A stretch of 64,000 bases of DNA from Flavilitoribacter nigricans DSM 23189 = NBRC 102662 (GTDB lineage: Bacteria > Bacteroidota > Bacteroidia > Chitinophagales > Saprospiraceae). The DNA lies in assembly GCF_002646595.1 (NCBI RefSeq), contig NZ_PDUD01000002.1:1-64000 (forward strand), written 5' to 3'. Positions within the stretch are counted from its first letter, which is position 1. Every line of letters starts with the position of its first letter. The position numbers were made by a program, and so were the translations under genes. The notes beneath the pieces are model-generated. The model did no database searches and was not told the DNA's origin. It worked only from the letters and a program-made list of their open reading frames with translations. Positions 7,960 to 16,680 of this stretch are shown here, one piece after another.

Positions 7960-10836
7960 TTACTGATCCAGCAGGCGTTTGCCCAGAGCCGCTACCGTTT
8001 GTAGGGGGTTATTGAAATCAAAGTTAAAGCGCAGGTCCATCTGCTTGCCCATCCATTCCAGGTTCATATCCATATCGACGGCTCCACCGCTGAGGGAACC
8101 GAGCTGACCGGCAAAATTCGCCCGGCGGACATTTATCAGCGCCTTGGTACCCTTCTCAATGATGAAAGTGGCCGCTTTGCCGGTAGCGCCCAGGGTGATC
8201 TTCAGGCCCTCCAGGGTGATCTTGGCCGCTTCCAGCGTACCCAGCGCACTGACCTTACTGGCGATCAGACTGGCTACTTTCGGATGAATATCCGGGTTGG
8301 TGTTCATGTGGCCCAGGCCTTCGAGTATCTTTTTGTATCCCTCAAGAGCCGTCCAGGCTACTCCACGGGCCGTATACAGACTGGCGATCTGGGTCCGGAT
8401 CACGCCGCGTTCGGCTACCTGCCAGGCCTTATCTTTTTCCTTGAGTTCCCGCTTTTTCGCACGAATGGATTTATCCAGACTGTTCACTTTTTTCTGAGCG
8501 TTGGTCACATCCCGGCGGGCAGCATCGTATTTGGCTTTCTTGCGGTTCATATCCTTGCGTACGATTGCCCGTTGCTGATTGATCAACCCATCCAACTCGT
8601 TGACCTTTGATTGCGCCTGGGTGATCTTGCCCTGTGCGGCACTCAACTTCTTAATCGCCTCTCCTACTTCGTTCTCGATAAAACTGGTCACTTCCCGGTT
8701 CAAAAAGCCGAACAGGTCCTGCTGCATTTGTACGGATGTTTCAATAGACCCCAGACGTTCGAGGTCCGCGGCGCTGGCCATAATGCTACCGTTGAATACA
8801 TTGAATACCTTTCCGCCCAGATCAAAACGGAAGCCGTTGGGCAATACCTCTACCTCGGTCTCCGCCTGCATGCCCAGCATGGATACCAGGCCGTTCAGGG
8901 CTACTTTCGGTTCTTTATTCATCCGCAGGTCGATCACAAAGCCAGGTCGTTCGTTGTTGCCGGCTCCCGTCAGTTTGAAGGGGCCCAGATCAATCGGATC
9001 CACCTCTCCCTGCGCCAGCATCCCGTTCTCATAATCGATCTCCACATTCCCAAAGCCGTTGATGCCCATGATGTCGACATTACCGCCCATCCGAAAACCG
9101 GGCTCGTAGGACTTTTCCAGTACCCGCAGTGGTTGCGGTACAAATTCCAGATGCACATCATTGAAGCGGATACTGCGAAGTACCTCTTTCATTTCGTCCG
9201 GCAATTTGCGCATTACCCGGGGATCAATTACCGATTCCATTATATCCGACACATAGAGCTGACTGATCTCGGCACTGAGCATACTTTTGGCGGGGTCCCT
9301 GGTATCGAAAGCCAGGGCCGAAGAGCCCGAAAATCGACCTACTTTGATCTCTCCGCTAAACGCCATATTCGGCAGGATGGCGGCACCGCCGAAACTTCCG
9401 CCCAGTTGCAGACCGACTTTGCTCATCACCAGGCCTTTCGCGCCCAGCGGGTTGTTCCAGTTGTCGTCCATAACGGACATAAAACTCAGCGTCTGCGTAC
9501 TCATCGCCAGATCCATTCCCCCCTTGAAGACCAGGTCATCCCGGCTTACCTGGGCGTCCACTACGCCCACCAGTGCGATAGAAAAATTGTTAGGAGCCGG
9601 TTGCAGGCGAAACAGCACATTGCTCATTTTGGTGGTGGGTCCGATGGGAACATCTACATCGATCGCCGACTCCAGCACGACATCGGCCAGGTAATCCCCC
9701 AGGGGCGAACTCACCACCAGTTCTTTGGCCCGTAGCAGGTGTTCCAGTCGAAGCTTGGTCAGGTCCAGGCGGGCCAGCAGGTTGGCGCCCCGCTTGATCG
9801 CGGCGCTCATCTGGGCCAGACTCGGGATCTTACTACTTTCTTTTTTGTCCTTATCCTCCGAGGTCAGCACGATCTTTTGGCCGGATAGATCAATAGCATC
9901 GAGGCTTTTCAGGCGGTCATTCAGACTGGACAGTTTGAACCCGGCCGGTGGGGAGATCACCACCACATAATCCATTTTTTTATCCGACTCTACTGCATTT
10001 TGCATCCATGCATCTACAGTACCGAGATTTGACTGGGCAACGATATTGGCCTGCTTCCGGTAAGGCAGGACGCTGAGCGTACCTTCCTCCAACTGCAGAT
10101 CAATGACCGCATCGGGAAGCGAGATGCCCTGGAAAGCCGATTGTCCGGCAATGGCCTGCAGGGAGCTTTTCAAGCCGACATTGGCCAGACGGCTGCGCAG
10201 CGTGAGGGCCTCTCGCTGTTGCCCCAGTTCGGCCTCCAGATCCACCGGAGTGCTTCCCAGAAAACTCCGTCCATTCAGAATACCTTTTACCCGGCGCTGC
10301 TTTTTATCCGTCGGATGGTCTACCTGAAACCGCAGGGCGATCTGTTGCAGGGGAAAATTATTGCCGGGTAGCAGGTGCCACTTGACCGGGCTGCGGAATC
10401 CGAGATGCAGGGCGGCGATCTGTTTATCGGTCTTACTCACCGAAAATCCGAATTGCTGCAGGTAAACGGCCCGGCCGAGCGCGGCTGGTACCAGTTCCGC
10501 CAACGATCCTCCCGTAAGGCGACCGATGGCACTCTCCCGGATACTCAATTCGGCGCGCTCGGGAAATTCCAGCGTAAAATCACCTATCGCCGAGCTTTCC
10601 GTGTAAGCTGCCCTAAAGTGTACTCCCGTTACGCCGAAGAAAGTTCCCTGCCCGGTGATCTCCCGGTTTCCGGTATTGACATCTACTTTTTCCAGAGAAA
10701 AGCTCCGCTGATCCATAATCGCGGCGAGCTGATCCTGCAGGATCAGTTTCCAGTCGTTCGCTCCGGGCGTAGTGGCGGACGTACTCAGGTGCACAAGCAG
10801 GAAAAGGAAAAAAGGGCCGATAGTTTTCATGATCAC
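7960..10836 (-). CDS. large exported protein of unknown function with a long coiled coil
   Basis: A 958-residue protein with a signal peptide (residues 1-20, ending HLSTSA). The body to about residue 690 is rich in short alternating beta strands, with repeated patterns such as VDLEAELG, LDLTKLRLEHL, FKGGMDLAM and MGGNVDIMGINGFGNVEI, reminiscent of AsmA/translocation-type or lipid-transfer beta sheets. Residues about 715-805 form a strongly charged coiled coil (ITQAQSKVNELDGLINQQ and onward). A short beta-rich tail follows. There is no lipobox and no T9SS tail, so it is probably periplasmic. I recognise no named family. An internal start two codons later (10830) is equally possible. It has its own terminator and a divergent promoter region upstream. 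Confidence 0.7.
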   Translation of the reverse strand: MIMKTIGPFFLFLLVHLSTSATTPGANDWKLILQDQLAAIMDQRSFSLEKVDVNTGNREITGQGTFFGVTGVHFRAAYTESSAIGDFTLEFPERAELSIRESAIGRLTGGSLAELVPAALGRAVYLQQFGFSVSKTDKQIAALHLGFRSPVKWHLLPGNNFPLQQIALRFQVDHPTDKKQRRVKGILNGRSFLGSTPVDLEAELGQQREALTLRSRLANVGLKSSLQAIAGQSAFQGISLPDAVIDLQLEEGTLSVLPYRKQANIVAQSNLGTVDAWMQNAVESDKKMDYVVVISPPAGFKLSSLNDRLKSLDAIDLSGQKIVLTSEDKDKKESSKIPSLAQMSAAIKRGANLLARLDLTKLRLEHLLRAKELVVSSPLGDYLADVVLESAIDVDVPIGPTTKMSNVLFRLQPAPNNFSIALVGVVDAQVSRDDLVFKGGMDLAMSTQTLSFMSVMDDNWNNPLGAKGLVMSKVGLQLGGSFGGAAILPNMAFSGEIKVGRFSGSSALAFDTRDPAKSMLSAEISQLYVSDIMESVIDPRVMRKLPDEMKEVLRSIRFNDVHLEFVPQPLRVLEKSYEPGFRMGGNVDIMGINGFGNVEIDYENGMLAQGEVDPIDLGPFKLTGAGNNERPGFVIDLRMNKEPKVALNGLVSMLGMQAETEVEVLPNGFRFDLGGKVFNVFNGSIMASAADLERLGSIETSVQMQQDLFGFLNREVTSFIENEVGEAIKKLSAAQGKITQAQSKVNELDGLINQQRAIVRKDMNRKKAKYDAARRDVTNAQKKVNSLDKSIRAKKRELKEKDKAWQVAERGVIRTQIASLYTARGVAWTALEGYKKILEGLGHMNTNPDIHPKVASLIASKVSALGTLEAAKITLEGLKITLGATGKAATFIIEKGTKALINVRRANFAGQLGSLSGGAVDMDMNLEWMGKQMDLRFNFDFNNPLQTVAALGKRLLDQ

Positions 10837-11182
10837 TGGTGTTTTGAATTTCAGGATGAATATCGAATACCTTCACAAATTGCCCAAAAAGATAGAAACC
10901 GAATAAAACTTATGTTGCAGGGGCTTGCAATCATGTTATTAACTTTGAATATCAATTAATTACAAATTAAAATTTTAATTTATTCTTAAATCAAATTAAC
11001 CATAATTGTGATTTTACAAGTCATGGAGTCTGGCCTAAAATAAGTATTTTGCTAGGGCGGCAAGCCCAAAACCAGGATTTTTTCCGCTGCAAATCGCCGG
11101 GAATTTCCACCGGGCCGCGCAAAAATTATAGCTACCCGGGCAACCCTTTTGTCAGAAAGGTCAGTCTGGGGAATAAAAAAGT
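10837..11182. other. divergent intergenic promoter region
   Basis: This 346-base AT-rich gap separates the minus-strand 958-residue gene from the plus-strand lipoprotein gene, so it should hold both promoters. No reading frame or repeat is seen. Several TTTG and TATTTTG-like strings occur, but none has convincing spacing. Confidence 0.4.
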
Positions 11183-11758
11183 ATGAAGATCGCTCTCTTT
11201 GCATTTCTGGCCGGCTGCATCACCTTGTGCGCCTGCAGCAAAACCGAAACAACCGAACTGATCATCCCCGCTACCGGACCTTATCTGCAGGCTACGGTAG
11301 ACGGTATCGCCATTTCGTTTTCCAACTTTATCTATTCCGGCTGCGAAGAACCCGATCGTTTCGGCTACCGGGTCATCACCCCGGAGGGTGCTTCCGAACC
11401 GGCAACGGATCATTTATTCTTTCGCTCCACCACGCCAGATGGCTCGGCCCAAATTGCAATTAGCCTCAAACAGATCTTCCTGTGGCGGGGCGACTTCCCC
11501 GTTACGATGGAATCCAAAAAGATAGGGGGTGACCTCATCCGTATGGAGTACAGCCAACGCGACGAGACGGGTGACCTGCTGCGGTGGGACCTGGATAACC
11601 GCCTCGGCCAACTCGTGATCGAATCCTGGGATGAAGACGGCTGGCTCAGTGGTTCTTTCACGGCCGAACTGAGATCCTCCGACGGTTTGCAGGTAAAACG
11701 GCTGGAGGGCGGAAGATTCCGCATCCCGGTCACCACCGTCACCGGAGAACCGCAATAG
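11183..11758 (+). CDS. small hypothetical lipoprotein
   Basis: A 191-residue protein with a lipoprotein signal peptide: hydrophobic core FAFLAGCITL and lipobox LCAC, cysteine at residue 18. The mature part begins with a TETTELIIPATGPYLQATVDG stretch like the beta-sandwich 'calycin-like' or DUF-type lipoproteins common in Bacteroidota, of unknown function. It lies 27 bases upstream of an ECF sigma factor gene on the same strand and is probably part of the same transcript; it may be an envelope component of that regulatory unit. Confidence 0.75.
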   Translation: MKIALFAFLAGCITLCACSKTETTELIIPATGPYLQATVDGIAISFSNFIYSGCEEPDRFGYRVITPEGASEPATDHLFFRSTTPDGSAQIAISLKQIFLWRGDFPVTMESKKIGGDLIRMEYSQRDETGDLLRWDLDNRLGQLVIESWDEDGWLSGSFTAELRSSDGLQVKRLEGGRFRIPVTTVTGEPQ

Positions 11759-11785
11759 TACATTAAAAGAATAAGCAGTATAAAC

Positions 11786-12382
11786 TTGACCGGCAAACAG
11801 GATAACGACCAGCGACCGAATTCCGCTGAACTGGAGGAGATCCTCAGCGGTTGCAGGGCCGAAGACAGTCGGGCACAAAAGCAGCTTTACGAGCGCTATT
11901 ATGCCTACGGGATCGCTGTGTGCCTGCATTACGGCTCGAACCGGGAGGAAGCAGAGGAAATGCTGCACAATGGATTTATTCGCGTATTCGAGAATATCGG
12001 GCAGTACCGGGGAGACAGCAGTTTCAAATCCTGGTTCCGGACGGTGATCGTGCGTTCGGCCATCACGTACTACAATCGGGTACAGAAGCGGAAAAACCGC
12101 TTCACGCTCATTCGTCGGCAATGGCGGCAGGAAGAGGACAAAAATCTGGCGCTGAAGATCCTGGAGGAAGAAGACGTTTACCTGTTGCTGCAACTGCTGA
12201 CGCCGTCCTACCGGATGGCGCTCAGCCTGTTCTATCTGGAAGCCTATACCCACCGCGAGATTGCCGAACTGCTGCGTATCTCCGAAGGGACCTCAAAATC
12301 AAATTTATTCAAAGCCAAAAGAAAGCTGGCCGAACTGATCGAAGCGCATTATCCCCGCGAGTACGAATGCTTTAAAGACTGA
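11786..12382 (+). CDS. ECF-type RNA polymerase sigma factor
   Basis: A 198-residue sigma-70 family protein with a TTG start. Region 2 is seen at about 25-95 (AQKQLYERYYAYGIAVCLHY, then EAEEMLHNGFIRVFENIGQY). Region 4 is seen at about 135-190 (LTPSYRMALSLFYLEAYTHR, then EIAELLRISEGTSKSNLFKA), the helix-turn-helix that reads the -35 element. The gene after it starts three bases past its stop and encodes a one-pass membrane protein, which fits the usual sigma/partner pairing. The TTG start is supported by the lack of an in-frame ATG before region 2. Confidence 0.92.
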   Translation: MTGKQDNDQRPNSAELEEILSGCRAEDSRAQKQLYERYYAYGIAVCLHYGSNREEAEEMLHNGFIRVFENIGQYRGDSSFKSWFRTVIVRSAITYYNRVQKRKNRFTLIRRQWRQEEDKNLALKILEEEDVYLLLQLLTPSYRMALSLFYLEAYTHREIAELLRISEGTSKSNLFKAKRKLAELIEAHYPREYECFKD

Positions 12383-12385
12383 GTT

Positions 12386-13666
12386 ATGGAAAATGTGGAA
12401 CGCATCCTGAAACAAAGTGACCGGCAACTCCGGTCATTCCCGGTCGATGAGCACCGCTGGCAGCGCCTGCAGGCAAGTCTGCGGGCCAGAAAGCGCCGAC
12501 GGCAATTCCGGCATTGGGTCAAACGCATGCTTCCCCTGTTATTACTGCTCTTTTTATTGGTGGTAACGGGCCATTATTTTCGTTCCGGAGCGGCTGGTAA
12601 GGAACCACTGGTTCTGTCGGCTTTTCCGATCGACCTGTCCGGAGCGGGAAATGACGGTAGGCCGGAAGCGCCGCTGTCGGATCACCAAAATGCCGGGCCA
12701 TTGATAGCCGCATCAGAGGAAAATGCGTTGGAATCTTTGAACATCCAGGCAAAAGATCAAACGTCCATTGCCCAATCCGGCAGCAAGCAACAGGCGCGCA
12801 TTAGCGAGGGAAAACTGATCCAAACTAACCAACCGCCGGAGCCTCCACAGATCAGCGGGCTGTCCCCAAGCTTAACGCCGCAACAGGAGGTAGAACCAAT
12901 GCGTATTGAACCAAAGGGAAATAGGACATTGATGCCGGCACTCTCTCTATTGACCCGATCCGTAGAATTACTACCGTCCACCCCTCCCCAGCTCGAACCG
13001 AAAGACCTACCTCCACCCCGCAGGCGGAAATGGGTCATCGGTATTTCCACCGGCCTGATCCGGGGACAACAGACGCTGGCCCCGGCCCGGTATCTGGACG
13101 AACAGACCTATTCCGGCCAGTTGGTGAGTACCCAAATAAATGGTCTGGATCTGTACGAATTGGACGCGATCCGGCGGCAACAGATCGAGATCGGTCGTTC
13201 TTTATCGCTGCAGGTACAGTGCCTGATCTCGGATCGTCTGTCGATCGCGCTCAGTTTGCACCAATGGCGCTTCCGCTATCGGGGCCAGTCGCAAGCTGAT
13301 CAAAATGTGCCGGGCAATATCTTCACGCAGCGTATCACGCTACAGCAGCAGCACTGGCTATCCGGCATCGGCCTGCGATACCGGCTGCTCGATTGGGGGC
13401 GCTGGCAATTCCAGCTTGGCAGCTATACCCTGCTTACTTTATCGAATCGATCCGAATCCCATCTGGAGTATTGGCAGAACCAGCAACGGATCGGTACGGA
13501 AACGCTCATCAGAAATACTCCCTGGGAACACTCTATGCGGATCCAGGTCGACGGGCAATTGACTTACCGACTGACGCCCAACTGGCAGCTCGGTCTGGGC
13601 GGCGGATGCCTGCTGGACAGTCCGCTACTCCCCTATTTGGATCTGCGTTTACAGGTCCGGCTCTGA
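12386..13666 (+). CDS. membrane protein with cytoplasmic head, one TM segment and C-terminal beta-barrel-like domain
   Basis: A 426-residue protein. The first 47 residues are basic and cytosolic in style. Residues 48-64 form one strong transmembrane helix (MLPLLLLLFLLVVTG). A low-complexity Pro/Gln/Ser linker runs to about 210. From RRKWVIGISTGLIRGQQTL to the C-terminal LRLQVRL the residues alternate in a beta-barrel-like pattern ending in an aromatic/hydrophobic strand. It follows the ECF sigma gene at a three-base gap, so it is its likely anti-sigma-like or signalling partner. No zinc anti-sigma motif is seen. The coexistence of an inner-membrane helix and an outer-membrane-like barrel is odd but recurs in Bacteroidota sigma loci. 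Confidence 0.7.
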   Translation: MENVERILKQSDRQLRSFPVDEHRWQRLQASLRARKRRRQFRHWVKRMLPLLLLLFLLVVTGHYFRSGAAGKEPLVLSAFPIDLSGAGNDGRPEAPLSDHQNAGPLIAASEENALESLNIQAKDQTSIAQSGSKQQARISEGKLIQTNQPPEPPQISGLSPSLTPQQEVEPMRIEPKGNRTLMPALSLLTRSVELLPSTPPQLEPKDLPPPRRRKWVIGISTGLIRGQQTLAPARYLDEQTYSGQLVSTQINGLDLYELDAIRRQQIEIGRSLSLQVQCLISDRLSIALSLHQWRFRYRGQSQADQNVPGNIFTQRITLQQQHWLSGIGLRYRLLDWGRWQFQLGSYTLLTLSNRSESHLEYWQNQQRIGTETLIRNTPWEHSMRIQVDGQLTYRLTPNWQLGLGGGCLLDSPLLPYLDLRLQVRL

Positions 13667-13687
13667 CGACCAAAACGAGCCGGAACC

Positions 13688-15214
13688 TTATTGCCGGATC
13701 CGCTCTAATTCTCCTAACAGTTCCGCAACTACCTCGGGCCTTTCCAGGTAGAGGTTTGTGGTTTCCAGTGGGTCTTCCGCCAAATTGTAGAGTTGGCCGG
13801 TGGGTCCGCCCGGTTCCGGTTCTACCGTCCGGGGTAAGGTAAAGCCCCCCGAGCCGAGTTGTTCCATCAGTTTCCAATTTCCTTTGCGGATGGCAAAATG
13901 GCCGCTGCCGGAATGGTGGATCACGGCCTGTTCCGGACCTGCTTCTTCGGCCTCCCCCATCAGCACGGGCCAGATACTGTAGCTATCCTCACCGGTATCG
14001 GTGCCCAGGGAAGTATCCAGCAGATCGGCGCAGGTAGCGATCAGGTTGGTCAGGGTAGTCGTGTGGGTGCTTTGGCTGCCGGCCTGCACCCGGCCCGGCC
14101 AGCGGACCACAAAAGGTACCCGGTGCCCTCCTTCAAAAATATCGGATTTCATACCCCGGAGATCTCCGGCCGCCCGGTGATCGAATTCCTCGATCTTATC
14201 CTCCCGCCAGAAGGGACCGTTATCGCTGGTGAAGATCAGCAGCGTATTGTCGGCCACCCCGGCGGATTCCAGGGCCGCCATGATCCGCCCAACGGTCGCA
14301 TCGACCATTTGCACAAAATCACCGTAATCTCCCGCCTGGGAGCTTTCCACGAATTCGCCCTTGGCCACCCAGGGCGTATGGGGCGCAGCGAGTGGGAAGT
14401 ACAGGAAAAACGGATCCGCCGTGCCGGATTGTTCTCGGATAAACCCTTCTGCCTTTTCCGTGAAGGTCGGCAGGACCTCTTCAAATTTAAAATCCGGAGA
14501 CATCCGGCCCGCCCGCCAGAAAGCGCCGTAATAGCCCATATCCAGGTCGTTGCCCTCCGTGTGGCCGTCGGGAATACTCAGCAGGGTATCATTTTCCAGA
14601 AAGCAATAGGGAGGCATGTCCAGGGAGGCCGGCAGCACAAAGCTATAATCGAAGCCATGATCCAGCGGCCCGTCGGTCGGGGGCTCGGAAAAATCCAGCC
14701 AGTCGGAGTTCATTTCCTGCACTACTCCTCCCGCACTTATGGAGGCCGTCTGTGGATTGATCGAATCCCGATAATTTTCCTGGATCACCCAATCGATCCC
14801 CAGGTGCCATTTACCCACCACACCGGTAGTGTAACCGTTTTCCTGCAACAGATCTGCAACCGTCGAACGCCCGGATTCCAGCAATGCCCGACCGTAGCCC
14901 CGCAGCACGCCCTGTGGCAGCCGACTCCGCCAGCAGTATCGTCCCGTCAGGATCCCGTAGCGGGTAGGCGTACACACGGAGGAAGGGGAATGCGCATCCG
15001 TGAACCGCATCCCCTGACTGACCAGGCGATCGATATTGGGCGTCAGGAGCTTGGAGTCCGGATTGTAAGCGGCAACGTCTCCGTAGCCCAGATCATCCGC
15101 GAGGATATAGACGATATTGGGCCGGTCGGCGGCCTCAGTCTGTTCTTCGCTGGTGCAGGAAAGACCGGTGAATAGCAGCAGCAAGGGTAAAAAATAGGTG
15201 AACCTTTTAGTCAT
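13688..15214 (-). CDS. sulfatase (lipoprotein), S1 family
   Basis: A 508-residue arylsulfatase-type enzyme that removes sulfate esters from sugars or other substrates. The start at 15214 (MTKRFTYFLP) is preferred over one 33 bases upstream because it gives a proper lipoprotein signal, lipobox cysteine at residue 20 (FTGLSC). The calcium-binding DD is at 40-41 (ILADDLGYGD). The catalytic cysteine to be converted to formylglycine is C81 in SVCTPTRYG. Later, GKWHLG and FTSDNGPF are also typical. The maturation enzyme is not encoded in this window. It is convergent with the sigma-partner gene and is the last gene of the sulfatase/DUF1501 block. Confidence 0.93.
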   Translation of the reverse strand: MTKRFTYFLPLLLLFTGLSCTSEEQTEAADRPNIVYILADDLGYGDVAAYNPDSKLLTPNIDRLVSQGMRFTDAHSPSSVCTPTRYGILTGRYCWRSRLPQGVLRGYGRALLESGRSTVADLLQENGYTTGVVGKWHLGIDWVIQENYRDSINPQTASISAGGVVQEMNSDWLDFSEPPTDGPLDHGFDYSFVLPASLDMPPYCFLENDTLLSIPDGHTEGNDLDMGYYGAFWRAGRMSPDFKFEEVLPTFTEKAEGFIREQSGTADPFFLYFPLAAPHTPWVAKGEFVESSQAGDYGDFVQMVDATVGRIMAALESAGVADNTLLIFTSDNGPFWREDKIEEFDHRAAGDLRGMKSDIFEGGHRVPFVVRWPGRVQAGSQSTHTTTLTNLIATCADLLDTSLGTDTGEDSYSIWPVLMGEAEEAGPEQAVIHHSGSGHFAIRKGNWKLMEQLGSGGFTLPRTVEPEPGGPTGQLYNLAEDPLETTNLYLERPEVVAELLGELERIRQ

Positions 15215-15316
15215 TATGTGCAGGTTATTGAAGAGCAATTCGCCCATTAAGGCCCCAGTGGAACAAACCGTGCGAACTGCTCCTGGTGTTAATAGGTGTT
15301 TTGTAAAAGGACTGGT

Positions 15317-16636
15317 CTATTCCGGACGATCGTGGCGTAATTCCAACCCAACCGCCGTGCGGGGTTTAAATCCTTCCCAGGGATTTTCATTCGCGGAAAT
15401 CGGGACATCCAGATATTTCTCGTTATCCTGCCCCTGCAGGTGCAGGCCCAGAAAGGCGGTTACAAAGTGCTGATTAATATTATTGATCCGCCTTTGATCC
15501 CAGACCGAATCGGCGTATCGGAGGTATTCGTCCAGATGCAGGCCATTTTGTAAAGCTGCCTGCGGTGGAGCGTTCGGAGCCACATTGTGCCGCGCATTCA
15601 TGTAGGTCAGCAAATAGCGATCGGCATTAACCGCTCCGTCGTAAATAGCTTTGATCCCATTTTCATAGCCGGAAATATCATCCTCGCTGCCCGCAACGAA
15701 TAAGGTAGGCCGGGTAAGTCCCTGCAAACCGACGGAATCCCAGACGCCGACGGTCATGCCCCAGGGAGCAAAGGCCACCACGGCCCGGATGCGCTCATCC
15801 TGCGATTGCCGGTAGACTTCCGATCCGGTCGCCCGGTCGGCCAGCGCATCACTGCCGCCACTGATAGACTTAAACCAGGCAACCGCTTTCGGACTAAAGC
15901 CGGCACCGGTGGTATTCAGCGCGCCGTATCCCCCCATCGAGTAGCCCACCAGACCGGTATTGGAGGCATCTACGCGGCCCGCCAGAAAACTTCCGCTGCC
16001 CGTGCGGGACAAGCGGTCCATTTCGTCGAGTACGAACAGTTGGTCCAACGAGCGATTCAGCAGGGTACTGGTAAAGCGGTTGGCATCCCGGAAGGTCGAT
16101 TCGGTGTGATCGATGGAGGCTACCACATACCCTTTGGAGGCCAGGTTCTCCGCCAGATAGGTGAACAGCAGGCGGGAACCGGTATAACCGTGGGAAAGGA
16201 TCACCAATGGATATGGCTTCTCCGGGCTAAGGATAGTCGCATCCCGGAGAGACCGCCCCTTAAACTCAAAGGGGATCAAAGGCCGCAGGGTGTCTCCCCG
16301 GTTACCGAGCACTTCCCGGTAGATCTCGATCTCTTCTTTACCCGACGGGATCTCCGCGGGATACCATACTTCCACCTTCAGCGGGCGGTCGTAGCGGGGC
16401 GTTTCTCCGTCCTTATAATTCAAAATGTCCGCCTGATCCTTATGGACCAGATCGATGGTGCGTACGCCCACGCCTAATTCGCCGCGTGCAGCCAGCAGTG
16501 GGGCATCGGGCAGGAGGTCACCGACCAAAAATTCGTCGGCGGCCAGGAGTAGCGGCCGCTCGGAAAAATTCCAGGCAAGGCCCAGCAGTACGGTCACCGC
16601 AGTGATCAGTGATAAAGGAATGATCTTGCTTCTCAT
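15317..16636 (-). CDS. alpha/beta hydrolase, PAF-acetylhydrolase / dienelactone-hydrolase-like, exported
   Basis: A 439-residue hydrolase. The start at 16636 (MRSKIIPLSLITAV) puts a hydrophobic signal/anchor at the N-terminus; a longer frame could begin at 16678. The oxyanion region is VILSHGYTGSR, the nucleophile elbow is VGYSMGGYG, and the histidine is in YMNARHNVAPN. The domain layout (long N-terminal strand region, VEVWYPAEI before the core) matches the platelet-activating-factor acetylhydrolase II-like family; substrates are esters, not identified here. It sits just downstream of the DUF1501 gene and probably belongs to the same transcript. Confidence 0.82.
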   Translation of the reverse strand: MRSKIIPLSLITAVTVLLGLAWNFSERPLLLAADEFLVGDLLPDAPLLAARGELGVGVRTIDLVHKDQADILNYKDGETPRYDRPLKVEVWYPAEIPSGKEEIEIYREVLGNRGDTLRPLIPFEFKGRSLRDATILSPEKPYPLVILSHGYTGSRLLFTYLAENLASKGYVVASIDHTESTFRDANRFTSTLLNRSLDQLFVLDEMDRLSRTGSGSFLAGRVDASNTGLVGYSMGGYGALNTTGAGFSPKAVAWFKSISGGSDALADRATGSEVYRQSQDERIRAVVAFAPWGMTVGVWDSVGLQGLTRPTLFVAGSEDDISGYENGIKAIYDGAVNADRYLLTYMNARHNVAPNAPPQAALQNGLHLDEYLRYADSVWDQRRINNINQHFVTAFLGLHLQGQDNEKYLDVPISANENPWEGFKPRTAVGLELRHDRPE

Positions 16637-16680
16637 GTAGTTTACTATTTGAATAATGGTTTCTGATTTTCCCTGCAATA

